A DNA stretch of 64,000 nucleotides from the NCBI RefSeq assembly GCF_008831285.2, contig NC_045138.2, positions 1,685,143 through 1,749,142 on the forward strand. The letters are read 5' to 3'. This document shows, in pieces, positions 35,901 through 48,339 of this stretch. The DNA comes from Nymphaea colorata. Taxonomy: Eukaryota > Streptophyta > Magnoliopsida > Nymphaeales > Nymphaeaceae. The notes under the pieces were generated by a model. The model searched no databases and had not been told where the DNA came from. It saw nothing but the letters and a program-made list of their open reading frames with translations. Within the stretch, counting starts at the first letter, position 1. Each line of letters starts with the position of its first letter. Position numbers and translations under genes: made by a program.

Positions 35901-38900
35901 GCTTGGATCTGAGCCAGAAGAGTTGATGCTGGAACTGTAGTACGACTAGGAAATTGTACACGTGAACGCTGTCCACAAGTAATTATATCTGTTAATTTTT
36001 TTCTGAAGGAAAATGTGTACAAGAATCTGCAGCTAAATTCATCTCCTAAACTATAGGAAACAGTACAAACAAGCCCATCCTCTAACTAGACCATTTTAAT
36101 AGTCACCTGTTGTATTAAAAGAAATGGAAACACTTCAAATCAGCTTTCCAACAGGTAGATAAGAGTTTCTAATATGAAGGTAAATTCTGATATCATGCTG
36201 AACCACAACAATATATGAAAAAGAAAAAAAAAATGAAACACAAAAGAAATTCTACACAGCTTACCATGAGTCTTCCTTTACGTAGAAAGACATGGTGTTT
36301 ATTTTAATTTTGCATACTTAAACACGTGAAGCTTCAGTGATGCCCCATAATCAGATTTCTTCTTGTGTGAAATATCTAGTTACTTTTCGTGTGTTTCTGT
36401 ATGTGTGTGTATACAAATAATAGCTTGGAGCACGTGGAAAGGCAAAGTGTATTAATAAAAACCATGCAACAACTCATAATTATCTCATTAGCACATGGAA
36501 AGGCACTCCATTCACAGTTCATATAAGCTTAAGGCCACATAGAACAAATTTAATGAAGCAAACAAGGTGTACCAATAAAAACCATACAGCAATGCCAGCA
36601 AGTTGTAATTGTCTCATTACTATAAGCATTAAGCAAACAAAATGCTATAATGTTCAAAACAGTCCAACTTACTCTTTCATGGATTGAGATTAGCATTGTT
36701 AATAACTATACAAATTGGTTGTCCAAACAGGGGACTGTCCACCAACAATTGCTTAGTCCCGCATGTGGTTCCTTGCTTTACTCCAGGAGCAGATGGACAC
36801 CAAGCACAAGGAGTGAATCAAACTCCATGCTAGTTAATTAGTCAGTTCTTCTAAAAATAGTAAATTAGCAAGATGTCAGCTTTTGTCCATTTGGTGGCTG
36901 CAAAACTTAGCGTGCTAATGGACTAGGCAGTTATTTGTCCAGACTAAGCAAAAACTAGAGCTGGAATGAGCATCAAATTTGTCAGAAAAGAACCTTTTAA
37001 TTTGTGCAAGCATGAATATGTAGCACTGAATAGTGGTAATCTCAAACTGCAACCAAGTGCTCAAATAAGCAAATTCAATGCATTCAAACCAACAAAGACA
37101 AAGTATGTATATCTTTCACAAAGCAATACACAGAATATGGACCATCCATCTGACATATCTAACATTTACTTACCACCAAATCATAATATGCTGCATAATA
37201 TTGAGGAAATTTTCCAGAAGCTCCACCAACAGCAGTTTGTGTTGCATCCAAGAGAAGAAATATCTTCTCTCTGACTGGCAAATCTGACTGTCATAATGAA
37301 GGGTAAGTATCAAGTTTCTCCTCAACATACTTCCAGCATAACAAAAATAGCCAACCAAGAAGCATAGTTTAAGGTGGGAATATGAAAACATGCACTACGA
37401 ACTTTCTACATTTAAAGGTAGAGATCAACCTTTTTCTTGACAATCTTTACCAGCATCTGTAGGACACCCTTATCAATTACCAATCTGTGAATGTGTTCCC
37501 CACAATTATTCATCAACATCTCTAACAACTGCGACAGCAAAAGATGTTTGTTGGTTATACAATATGATGGTGTCCATTAACAACACAGAACATTTTAAGT
37601 AAACACCAAATTTCCTAGTTTATGCAGATGGAGAATGAAGAAAATTTTTCATGCCAATATAACATAAACACATCTATTATATTTGAAGTATACTTCACTG
37701 AAGTTATTTCTTGTTTTCTTAAAATGCCACAGTATCAATCAAGTTTTTAGATGTGTTGGACTGCCAAGTGGGAAGTGTTTTTTTAAGATGACATGTTCCA
37801 GTTCTCCCTTATTGCAAAATCCTTGGGTGCCTAATAAGTCTCCCTCCCTCCTGCTCAGGCCTTAAGGACAAGGAGACATAATTTGGGCATTGAATTAGTG
37901 CTCCTTCACCAATACCTTGTGGAACAATGTAGATTGGTTTCATACTTTCATTTATAAAACATTTTAAAATTTCTGAGAAGCAAAAGGTTTCGTCTTGGAT
38001 CAGGCTCAAAACAAATGCATGTCCTGACAACAATTTAATCTGACTATTGCAATATGGTAACCATACCACCTATGTCACATAGGTACGGGTACGCCATTTT
38101 CTCCAATCTTAGTACGGTGGTATAGTGATAATTATATATTTTTAACTCTAAAAAAAAAATTGATATCATCACATCATTAAGACAATGTTACTTTCATAGC
38201 TCCTACATATAATCTCATAAAAAAACATAAATAGACTTCAACAATGTCTCTTTTATGGTTTGGATTGGTTCAGACCCAAAACCCATCCAAACGTACCCAG
38301 TCGTATCCCGTACTGGTTTTGCTGAAACAGTACGCTAATGACGGTACATTTACGTGGGCCTTCCCCACGTACCACTGTGGCTTAGCATACCACCAATATC
38401 AAAGTTCTGAAAATCTTGCATTTTGATTCTAAAACAGCTTCAAAGAATAAAATCAAGCAAATCTCATGATACTTTCAAATATAACAAAAAAATTCACAGC
38501 ATGCCAGAAAAAGAACATCTGTTCACATACAAACACACATACGTGCTGGAATGTGGGTTTCTAGAATATGAACACTGACAAATATGAGAACTTGTAATGT
38601 GCCCTTCAAAAAGGTTGCATACTCGCCTTATTGATGGGATTGGCATTCCGTATGTCCATAAGCTCTATAATCAAATAATTGTTATTGGTGCAACCAAGTA
38701 TTCACATTTGGTGATTTATGCATGCATTTATATATATATATATATATATATATAGGAAAACAGTAGTTACCAAACACTCATATACCAGACTTAATGGGAA
38801 TTATATATATCATTGATGCCAATAAGATCAGATAGTGGAGATTTATAAAGTGCAGATATAGAAGCCAAACTGTTTTTTCAAGGGTCCGAAACACCCTTCA

Positions 38901-41239
38901 AAGAAGGGGAAGATAGAGAAAATGAGGGAAACAAATGAGTTTCTTTAAGTAAATTCTTTTGTCTTTGCATTTTAACGTCTTGAAAGAACAGCTTGGCTTC
39001 TATATTTACAACTTAATATCTACAACCTGACCTCCTTGGGATTGATGGCCTACATGATTCACATTAAAGTATGGTATATGAGGGTTGGACAACTACCTGT
39101 TTTTTCCTACACACACACACACATATATATATATTGAAATATGTTGGCTGGCAGATGTTGCCGGATGGCTGAATATTCAAAAGGCTGTGGCCAAATTTCT
39201 AAAAACACCATAAACTATCAATATACGATAAACTGTTTTTAGTGCTTCTGTTGCATGGTGTTTTTATGGACAGTTTACAAATATTTTATCATCTGCAGCC
39301 GGTTGATTTCAATTCCTTATATATACTCCACTCATTTTATAGCTTAAGAAGCCTTGTGAATTTCACCATTGTTAGTGCTAGAAAACATTTGAAAACTCAC
39401 ACTTTTATAATGCAAATGTAAGCACAGTTCTGAAAGAAAATAAAAGGAACAGAAAACTGAACAAAAGATGTTTCCACCATAATGAGAATGTGCAGATCAG
39501 CACCATTAGGCCCATCATGCACACATTAGACATGTTCAGCAAACATATATCAACTTGTCATTTCTTTTCAAACATTACATGTATCAGGAACAACACAAGG
39601 ATATGGAACCTGCATTAATATAACAAGGATAGAGATGACATGCATAACTCATTCAGCATAACCTTGAAATTGGGGATGCCATACAAAGATATTGGGATAG
39701 CATAAAGTTTGTAAGACTAGAACCAACCACAACAGCAAGAAGCTGACTATTTTGGTTCTTGCTGCTCAATCGTTTTTTTATTGCCTTGATAACATCTTTA
39801 GCTTTCCTGCTTTCCATAGAAAAGAGAAGGGCAATAATTATAGTCTGCAATATGAAAAGCAAAAACGTCTACAAGCTGAGTTCAGTCAAAAGAAAATAAG
39901 TATCCAACATTCAGAACCAGATTCTCAGAAGTACCAAAACAACACATTCTTAGTAAGCACTGAACTAAAGAATTTACTGTTAGATACTTCATGTAAAAAA
40001 AAAAATTATATCTTTGAGGAGATTTCAGAAATACAAATAAATGGACAGAAAAAGTTGCATAAAAAGTTATACTTGACAAAAGAGAATAAATTCAATGATC
40101 CAGATCATGCTTGGAAGCAATTGACAAGGATGAGGTTCAGGTTAACCACTTGAATAAGAAACAAATTAAATTTGCTTGTATGTTATTCAGTACAATAGAC
40201 TCCAGGAAAATGCGTAAATTCTTTTGTAGGACACATGTGCTACTTTGCTGGAAAAATTCCTGGATACATCAGGTGACCTGCCTATGTGAATGAGAATGTG
40301 AATCAACGATCCACCACATTCCAGTGTAAACTTTCAGGAAATGCTACCTAAGGTTTAGTGAATATCTTTTTGCCACTTCTCAGACATTTGAAAAGGAAAA
40401 CTATAACATTAAGATGGTGTGATAAAGATATGTGACCTCATAAAGTTTTGAGCAGAAGTTGAACTATTCCAGTTCTCTCATCTCAGCAGCTTCAGTAGAG
40501 ATCAAGGAATTAAACAAAACGAAAGTGTGTGAGAAAAAGTGAAGTAATGAACATATTTCAGGTATCAGCCTGTAACTGTATAACAGTCTTCTGCCCAAAC
40601 CTTAGCCTATCTGTTAAGGACCATCCAAATCTCATGATTTTCGAAACAATATGAGATGATCTTTGCTTATATTATGCACCAATTCCCTGTTCGTAGCAAG
40701 GGCCCTTATTTTATAGCTTATTTATTGCCATTTTAGCATTACAGACATCACTTAAACTTACTAGTAAGTAGTTTTAATTGTATAGTCAGTTAAAAAAAGC
40801 AAAATTAAAGCTATTCTAAAACTTTTACTCGATGCTTGGCACTCACTGTATATATTCAACATAATCCCATGAACACCATCTCCATTACATTCTAATTACC
40901 ATGACCAATTCCAGATACATCTAGCTGTGGAATTCAAAATCACAAGAAAGAATAAGACAAAAAAAGAAAAGAGTTCTTTCAGGCAAAGGATGGGAAAGCA
41001 TATCTACAGGATAAGAACATTTGTATAACATATCTGCAATACATTTTGGATGGTGGTTTTTTGTCATTGACTAGAGATATTGCATCAGATTGAGAATTAT
41101 CAATAATTTGTCATCACAGTCCAGAAAAGCAAACATACTCTGGACTATAGCTGGCTTCTTCACATATCTCAATGTTTCTGGCCCAATCAGGTTCTTTCAG
41201 CTTTTCATTAGTTGCCAAACTCACTAGTTGAGCAGACAT
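32992..41239 (-). CDS. TOL: TOM1-like protein with VHS and GAT domains
   Basis: TOL proteins bind ubiquitinated plasma-membrane cargo and pass it to ESCRT for vacuolar degradation, standing in for ESCRT-0 in plants. Coding exons on this strand: 41239-41139, 39806-39728, 37528-37430, 37287-37174, 35968-35814, 35673-35598, 35358-35273, 34938-34783, 33328-32992. Junctions are GT-AG and in phase, giving 400 aa, within the usual range. The VHS domain (about 1-130) starts [20 protein letters not shown] and includes [26 protein letters not shown] and [18 protein letters not shown]. The GAT domain (about 184-275) includes [34 protein letters not shown] and [12 protein letters not shown]. The C-terminus is acidic (EETEEEEP), then Pro-rich ([15 protein letters not shown]), ending in a Ser-rich [11 protein letters not shown] typical of one TOL subgroup. 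Subgroup number is uncertain. The gene converges with the PPR gene. A spliced 5'-UTR is likely (see 43975-44102). Confidence 0.9.
38729..38754. repeat. (TA)13 microsatellite
   Basis: AT run in TOL intron 2; a short AC/AT compound run follows near 39108-39135. Confidence 0.9.
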
Positions 41240-43974
41240 GCTTTCTTGAAGTATTCCAAGCATCAAGATGAAAAAGATAGAAGAGAGCTTGTCAACTGGT
41301 GCTTGCGACTACTTGTGTTTTCCCTGTTTAAGTCAAATTCGGAAACGACTGGAATAAGAACCGACACAAAAAAACAAGGAAGTTAAGCAGCTGCTTGTTA
41401 CCAATTGGAACCAAAAACTCTCTCTGCAAAACTTCAGAAAGAGATTATTACAGTAGGAGATGAAATTGAAGACTAAAAACTGTGACAGAACGTATCCAAA
41501 TAAACTTGCCTTGGAATTTCAAATTGCAAATTCAAGAATACAAACAACAGTGAGAATGAAAAGGGCAAGCCACTGATGCAATTCAAAGGGTGAGAGTACT
41601 AAAGCAAGCTATGCCCATAATACCCAATGCTAATAAAGAAAAAGATACAGTGAAACATTGGTATATAATCTAATTAAAGAAAGCCAAGAAAGCAAGCACT
41701 TGTGATCTTCAATGGTCCTATAAATAACCTCATTCTGATTAACTCACAGTAGACTACCCAAATTTTCCACTTAACTCTTCCAGCAGCACAAAGCTTGCAA
41801 GGCAAGGCATCAAATTCAAAGCTTGGTAGTGTATCAAGTTACCCTCTCTACACTTCAAAAAAATATTGCAGACTAGATTCAAGACGTGCCCACCTTGTGT
41901 CACTGCACCAGCTTCCCAAATTTGGCACACCGATAGGGGTACTGGGTTTGGCAACCTATTAGACATAACCATCTCACATAGAAAAGAAGAAAAAGCAAAA
42001 AAAAGACAAAGAAAAATAATAAAGAAAGATGAAAGTGGAAGAAGAAGAAAAAGCCAAAGCAGAAAATAGGGTGCCTGGGGCCAAGGTCCACCTAGGTGTG
42101 CCTTTGAGTACCAAGGTAGATTTAATATGTCATTAAGACCATCACTAAGGCAAATTAATCTGGATTATATGGGATCAATGTGTACTCTGACTTAATGAGG
42201 GAAATGGCTAAAATGACCTCCATGCTCCCTCCTTCACTCATGTATACAAAAGCTGCCTCATGATCTCATCATGAAAAGCATGTGTGCACCATGGACATGT
42301 ATATGCTATTACTCAACAAGCATTTGGCAGGCATAAACCAGGAATGTTAGGCACAAAACTAACAAACACATAATCTAGATTCTAGATTACTACTAAGTCA
42401 TGGATATAATCTTAACCCTTTGTAAGTTACTCCCTGGACCTCATACCAATAACTTGCTTTCGTCTTTCAAAAATCCTGCATTTTTCTATAATGGAGATGA
42501 GCAATTTCAAAAGAGTTTCTTTTGTCAACATGAGCACCTATTTTTAATGCAGGGTATCCCCATGCCAAAAAAAAAAAAAAAATTGCTTACACGTACTTAT
42601 TAAAATGATGTTAGAGATGATCCAGAACAATTATACTTGAATCCAGAAATAAAGTTAGATACATATCCAAATTTTGTATTCTCATGTTTTAGACCTGAGA
42701 TCTTTCTTGTGGAACTAGGAATATGAACCACCTTCTACACATCTAGAGTAGGATACCATCAATGCCCCTTTTGAATTGCAACTTTGAGAAAAAAAGAACT
42801 AAAGAAGAGTGCAATCCACTTGTTCGATTCAAAGGCAAGAGTTGTAAAACAAAAACAACCATAATGTTCTATGTAAATAAAGAAAAAAAGTGCAAGCAAA
42901 ACACTGGTAAATACAAAACTAATTAAAGGAAAACTAAGAAATCGAGAACTTGCACTCTAGTGGTTTTCTACAAATAACCTCTTTTGATTATCTCACTTGT
43001 TAAACTATTAAACTGATGTTAGAGATAAATCCAGAACAACTATACTCGAATCTAGGAACAAAATTAGATAGATAATTTTTTTTTTCTCGTGTTTTAGTAG
43101 TGGGCCCTTCCTTGCAAGACCTGGAAGAGGAAAAAAACTTCTAGACATCTACAGCAGTATACCATTAATGCTTCCCCTAGTATGTAGCTTTGCAATCTAA
43201 ATCTCTAACTCATGAAGCCTGAACCTCTAGGATCAAGACAGAAGCAGTTCCCCACAATAGCAATAAGTATGGAACTGATTGTCCATGCAAAAAACATGGC
43301 AGCAACAATATACATGGCTACAAAGGGCACAAGTAATGCTCACCAACCAAACCAAAGCGGAAGGAAACCCACAATCTAGAGTTTCACGACTCACCCCAAA
43401 AACAAAGGAAAAAGAAGAAGAAATCTACAGATCTTTAGTTCAAAATCTTCCAACTCTTTGAAGAACTAAATTTTCAAGGTTCAAACCAGATTACTTGCTC
43501 CCAAAAAAAAAAAAATACTAAAATCTAAAGACCAACGGCGCCTCTTACCAGAAACCAAGAAGTTTAATTTTTTTCGGCCAAATGAATCCAAAAAGGAAAA
43601 ATCGGGAAGGGAAAAAAAGTAGAACCAAAAAAGCCTATCAACGAATTCAGAACAGCCATTAATTAAGACACCAAAAACAGAAAGCCTACCGTCTTCAACA
43701 TAACAACAAATATACAATAGGACACCACTAAAGGCCAGAAAACAACACGCATTCAGTCCCACCAATTTAATCTAAGAGAAACCAAAAACCCAAAAGTTCT
43801 GCCTGCATTCTGCAAAGGGATTCAGCACTGGAAGCTCAAACCACAAAAAACACAAAAACAACGCACAAAATAATCAACAAGGCAACAAGTTTTTCATCGA
43901 CAGATGCCTACGAATTCAAACACCGAAACGACTCGAATTCGAGCTCAAAGACTACAGATCAGTTGGACACTCAC
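41240..43974 (-). other. Probable 5'-UTR intron of TOL, no gene inside
   Basis: From a strong donor (GTGAGT at 43974-43969) to an acceptor candidate shortly before the ATG at 41239, this 2.6-kb stretch is A-rich on the plus strand with no coding segment I can support. Frames on either strand are short and family-less. Its role as intron is inferred from the leader exon and TATA box just beyond it. Confidence 0.45.
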
Positions 43975-44102
43975 TTGGTCGAACCCAAATAATGGCTCCA
44001 AAAGAAGACAAAGATCAATTTCTGACCGATTTCAGAGTTCCTTCTGCGCTCTGAGAAAGAGAGAGAAGAGAGATACTTCCCGGACGTTCTTCGTTATTTA
44101 TA
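43975..44102 (-). promoter_or_regulatory. TOL core promoter (TATA) and non-coding leader exon
   Basis: On the minus strand, TATAAATA occupies 44102-44095. About 30 bases further lies a pyrimidine-rich patch (CTCTCTTCTCTCTCTTTCTC, about 44072-44053) typical of plant initiator and Y-patch DNA. The transcript would then run to a consensus donor, ending at 43975 before GTGAGT. Spacing fits a TATA-driven start near 44070. No transcript data support it yet. Confidence 0.6.
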
Positions 44103-45042
44103 CTTGGCTTTCAGCAAGGGAAAGGAAGCATGAGTCCTTTTCCTGTCTCCCTCTTTTTCATTTTCCGCAATTTTTTCTAATTCGGTGTAGATCCTATTTT
44201 ACCAGAATATCCTCACGTTCAACTTAAATTTACAGGGTCCTTTGCTTGTCGAGTACGGTCTACTTTTAGAAGTTGACCGAATTAACCTTCATTTTCCGCA
44301 GTTATACCACCGGATGTCCCTTACCGCATTTGACTCGGTTCATGCATCGGTCCGGACTCGAATCGGCTATGGATGGCTTGACTTAGCTGAGAGAAGCCAA
44401 TATTATTTTATCAAAATTTAAAGTCATGCACATTTCTGAAAATTTTAATATAGATTTTTTTTATTTTTCAAAATTTCAAATTCTCTTGGATCGACATTAC
44501 TTTTTCCAAAAAATGTCATCATTTGCTTCTTTAGATTAATATTAACAAGTTTTACACAAATAGTTGTAGATTGTTCAAAAAAAATAAGCTTCAAAAATAG
44601 ATTCTCACATATATTTGCTTTTCTAAGAGTCGTACCATGACTTATCTTACCACATTCATTTTGTCATTTTTGTGAAACCAATTATACAATTGTATTTACT
44701 ATGTCCAAATAATAGGATTGAAACCATCGCAAAAGTTATATTTTGTGGGTTGGATTTTATAAACAAGCAGGTACGATACCCTTAAACAAAGTTTATTTTG
44801 TAAATATGATTTACACATTAATGGGTTTTTTTAGTTGAATCACATGTATATTGCAATTCGAATGTACTTTATGTCAAATACTGATAGATGACTAGAAGTT
44901 AAAATAGGAAACAGTTCATATGAGCGTTAGTGATGGTTTAGGGTTCAGCAACTATTCTAATGTTTTTAGCAATGACTTATAGTAGTTTTATCATAAATCT
45001 TTAGCAATACAACACCCAACATATTTAAATTATATACATATA
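44103..45042. other. AT-rich spacer upstream of TOL
   Basis: It contains the distal TOL promoter and AT-rich DNA running up to the retroelement. No coding segment or clear repeat is seen. Confidence 0.55.
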
Positions 45043-45464
45043 TGTCACGGGTTGACAACTCCGGACCGTGCGGCACGGCAAACTCTCGTCAGTAAGCCGC
45101 AAGCCTTCGCCTCGTTCAAGTGGGCGTAGATCACTTGAACGCTTTCTCGAAAACAAATGACACAAATTTGCACAAAGAGTGTGGAAAGAAAACTCGCAAT
45201 ATATTTCACTTCAGAGAGAAGAGTACATCACGAGGGAAAACAAGTAAGCTATTACACTTTACTTACAAGGATAGCCGAAGCCGCTTACAAAGTTCTCAAG
45301 CCGACCAACCAAAGCTAGGAACTCCAATCTATACACTTGCAAAGGACCTTGGGAGGGTGCTTCTACACAGATGAACACACAAGATTACACCAAGGCCTAA
45401 ACATACACAAAGGAAATCAACTAAACTGAAAACAAAGACTGTACAACCCTGACACAAGGGAACA
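45043..45464 (-). repeat. 3' LTR
   Basis: 422 bp with TG...CA borders (plus-strand ends TGTCACGGG and GGGAACA). It is about 96% identical to 47497-47918. Confidence 0.93.
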
Positions 45465-45480
45465 GGCTCCCCCCTTCAAA
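45465..45480 (-). other. Polypurine tract
   Basis: On the minus strand, TTTTGAAGGGGGGAGCC directly abuts the 3' LTR, the standard position for the plus-strand DNA primer. Confidence 0.8.
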
Positions 45481-45499
45481 ACAAGCGCCGTCCTCGGCG

Positions 45500-46177
45500 C
45501 TAGCTGCTGTGATAGGTCTTCACGTCCAACGAGTAGCACTGCTTCATGCAAAACGCATACTCCCACGTTGGGTCTTGCTCACCTATCCACTTTACTTGGT
45601 ATTTCTTCGGTTCCCCTCGAGAGTTTGCTTTTTGCCGAAGAATCTTCTCCACCCGCCGATCTGTTGCTTGCTTGGTCGGCGATGTTCGCTGCACTGTGAG
45701 GTCTCGTTCTGGGAGGCTTCTGTTAGAGTCTCTGCCCTGCCTTTGTTGAAGAGTGGATACTACCACGGCCTTACCTTTATCCTTCCTTGTTGGGACGGTT
45801 GGGACCATGCAAGGGTACCTCTCGTCCATGATACTTACACTGCGTAAGTGCGGCATCGGTACCATCTTTGATGCGCAGAGGAACTCCATGCCTAGAATCA
45901 TTTGGAAATCATTTGTCTGAACCACTGAGAAGTTGGCCCTTCCCGACCAACCCTCAATCTTCACAACTGCATCTCGGACTATGGCGTAGATCGGTCTTGC
46001 CTCTGAGTTCACTGCCTTCACGCGTGACTCCCCCTTTCCTCGGGTGAGGCCCAATCTCCCGACTTCCTCCTCCGAAATAAAATTGTGCGTGGCTCCCGTG
46101 TTTACCATGGCTATGGTAGGTCTTCCGTTCACCAGAATCTCTATGCACATGAGCTCCGTTGAAGGTGTCGTTGTCAC
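45500..46177 (-). pseudogene. Retroelement protease fused to chromodomain
   Basis: A 225-residue frame starts with a retropepsin-like fold. The flap-side context ILVNGRP and MVNTGATHNFIS match Ty3-type proteases, and ILGMEFL is the later conserved motif. The catalytic Asp of DTGA is Asn here (codon 46100-46102), so the protease is probably dead. Without any polymerase or integrase, the frame passes into a chromodomain-like tail (RRVEKILRQK, then KKYQVKWIGEQDPTWE) that normally closes the integrase of chromoviruses. Its start overlaps the Gag stop in another frame (TGA at 46176-46174), so expression would need a frameshift, or an indel has broken a single reading frame. Confidence 0.8.
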
Positions 46178-47400
46178 TTCGTTTCCTCCTCTTTTGTCAA
46201 GGCGTGAAGAAGTTGAAGTGCCCCAATTCTGGGCTCTTCCACATATCCACCTTGTAGCGCATTTGCAGATGATCTTGAAGTGCTTGCCTCTATAGCCCTC
46301 GCAGCATTGGCCTGCCCTGTCGGCCTTACTCGCTTTGGGCAGACACGTGCCTCATGCCTTTCCCCACAAACCCAACAAGTTACTTCTCTTGGTGGCCCAT
46401 TGTAATCCCTGCGAAAGAATTGTCTTCCCCCAGTTTGCCTCTGAAATGACGATCCACTTCTGTCTCGTCGCTCCTCCTTACCGTTGTGGTCGGACTCCCT
46501 TGTAGGCTTGAAGGTCTCAGTGTAGCTTTTGCATTGGGTATCTGCCAAGCGCTCGGCTGCCACATATGCTTGCTCCAAAGTCTTCGGGTCTGATTTCTCC
46601 ACATCGGCTTGGGCCTAAGATTGGAGCCCTATGATGAACCAGTTAAGCTTATCCTTTTCTGGCATCTTAGGTACATCCAACATGAGCTTTTGATAGGCTC
46701 TAACATATTCCCGTAAGGAACCTGTCTGTCTCAGGTTCGCCACCATCCGGTAAGTCTGTCTCTCGGCATCCACAGGCATGAAGTACCCCTTCAACTGTTT
46801 ACGGAAGTCGTCAAAAGTAGCGATTGTGCAATCGCCATTCTCAACGTCAAACATCTTCCGCCTCCACCAAGCCACAACATCTCCCTCTAATAACATCGCT
46901 GCGGTCTTGATCTTCAAGTCCTCCTCTACTACGTTTTGCAAGTCCAGGTAGTAGTCTACTTGAAACAGAAAGTTATCGATCGCCCTCGCATCCCGGCTAC
47001 CACTGTACTTCGCCGGACGTTGAACGTCGACCCTACTGGTCCTCTCATGGCTACTGCTGGATGAGCTAATACGTAGCAGTCTCTGATTTGAAGCCCAAAG
47101 TTCAGCAACTTCGTCCTGCAAGGTCTTCACCAAGTCGGAGAGTGAACGGTTCAAGGCCACTGACTCGGCCATCTGTTCCCGCATCAACTTCATCTCCTCC
47201 TTGAATCCCTCAAAGGTCTCGGCGGCAAAGCCGAGGGCTTCCTCATGGGTAGCCACATCTGCGACCAACCTATTCACCGTCTCTTCCAGGTTTCCCTGGC
47301 CACAGTCTGGGCTCGTCTCCCCTTGACGGCCTGGGCTCGCCTCCTCTGGACGGGCCGGTTCCTTGCCTTTGGCACCTCGCAGATTATATGATAATGCCAT
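46174..47400 (-). pseudogene. Ty3-type Gag with in-frame stop
   Basis: Gag starts at MALSYNLRGAKGKE (ATG at 47400). A coiled-coil stretch (EEMKLMREQMAESVALN) precedes the retrotransposon Gag core (RPAKYSGSRDARAIDNFLFQ, then AWWRRKMF and GSLREYVRAYQKL). A TAG codon at 46617-46615 interrupts the frame where this family usually carries a Trp shortly after FIxGLQ. The same frame continues on the other side to a zinc knuckle CWVCGERHEARVC (CX2CX3HX4C, common in plant chromoviruses), and ends at the TGA at 46176-46174. As it stands, full-length Gag would need stop readthrough. Confidence 0.85.
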
Positions 47401-47482
47401 GGCTCCTTCTTCAACGGCAGCAAGTCGGCGCGACGATCTACACCGGCTCTCCGATTGCTTTCCCAGATTGACCTGAATCTGG

Positions 47483-47494
47483 GCTCTGATACCA
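47483..47494 (-). other. Primer binding site, initiator tRNA-Met type
   Basis: TGGTATCAGAGC on the minus strand, two bases after the 5' LTR, is the classic complement to the tRNA-Met 3' end. Confidence 0.92.
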
Positions 47495-47496
47495 GT

Positions 47497-47918
47497 TGTC
47501 ACGGGCCGACAACTCCGGACCGTGCGGCACGGCAAACTCTCGCCAGTAAGCCGCAAGCCTTCGCCTCGTTCAAGTGGGCGTAGATCACTTGAACGCTTTC
47601 TCGAAAACAAAGGACACAAATTTGCACAAAGAGTGTGGAAAGAAAACTCGCAATATATTTCACTTCAGAGAGAAGAGTACATCACGAGGGAAAGCAAGTA
47701 AGCTATTACACTTTACTTACAAGGATGGCCGAAGCCGCTTACAAAGTTCTCAAGCCGACCAACCAAAGCTAGGAACTCCAATCTATACACTTGCAAAGGA
47801 CCTTGGGAGGGTGCTCTTACACAGATGAACACACAAGCTTACACCAAGGTCCAAACATATACAAAGGAAATCAACTAAAACGAAAACAAAGACTGTACAA
47901 CCCTGACACAGGGGAACA
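47497..47918 (-). repeat. 5' LTR
   Basis: 422 bp, the partner of 45043-45464. Flanked by the primer binding site inside and by a TA-rich run outside. Confidence 0.93.
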
Positions 47919-48042
47919 TATATATATAAATATATAATCCAATACAATGGTGATTCTGACATTAAAAAATGAAAAAAATGTGATTGATACTTTTGTTATC
48001 TAATATTAGTTTACATATTTTTTTTTTCTTTGCAGTGTTGCA

Positions 48043-48043
<1 letters not shown>

Positions 48044-48104
<61 letters not shown>
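48044..48104. repeat. (AT)n-(GT)7 compound microsatellite
   Basis: About 47 nt of AT followed by 14 nt of GT. Confidence 0.95.
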
Positions 48105-48339
48105 ATAGGATAAACTTTTATGTTCAAGTTTGGATAAGAAAATCCTTTAGCTTCTCACAACATACTTATTATTGCAAATGAGTCAAGTGATGTGTTTATT
48201 TACATCCACTTATTGCATTGTATCTAGCAGGAAGATGAAAGTGAAAATGACAAGGATTTTAGCTTCTCTTGCTTCTTTCTTTGTCTTCATCAACACGGTA
48301 ATGACTTCGCTTAAGTCAAGTCAAGGACATGGTTTAGGT

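Larger units (their letters stand above)
45043..47918 (-). mobile_element. Non-autonomous chromovirus-like LTR retrotransposon (TR-GAG type)
   Basis: A complete but short element (2876 bp) read on the minus strand: 5' LTR 47918-47497, tRNA-Met primer site 47494-47483, Gag with zinc knuckle, protease joined straight to a chromodomain, polypurine tract, 3' LTR 45464-45043. Reverse transcriptase, RNase H and integrase core are absent. It therefore resembles terminal-repeat retrotransposons that keep only GAG-type coding. The two LTRs have equal length and differ at about 15 of 422 positions by eye, mostly C/T changes, implying an insertion that is not recent. AT-rich flanks hide the target duplication; TATA on both sides is possible. 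Mobility, if any, would need enzymes from a related full element. Confidence 0.88.

Noticed and set aside
46615..47619. Gag frame extended upstream to 47619
   Set aside because: The first 73 codons lie in the LTR and primer site; Gag starts at the ATG at 47400.
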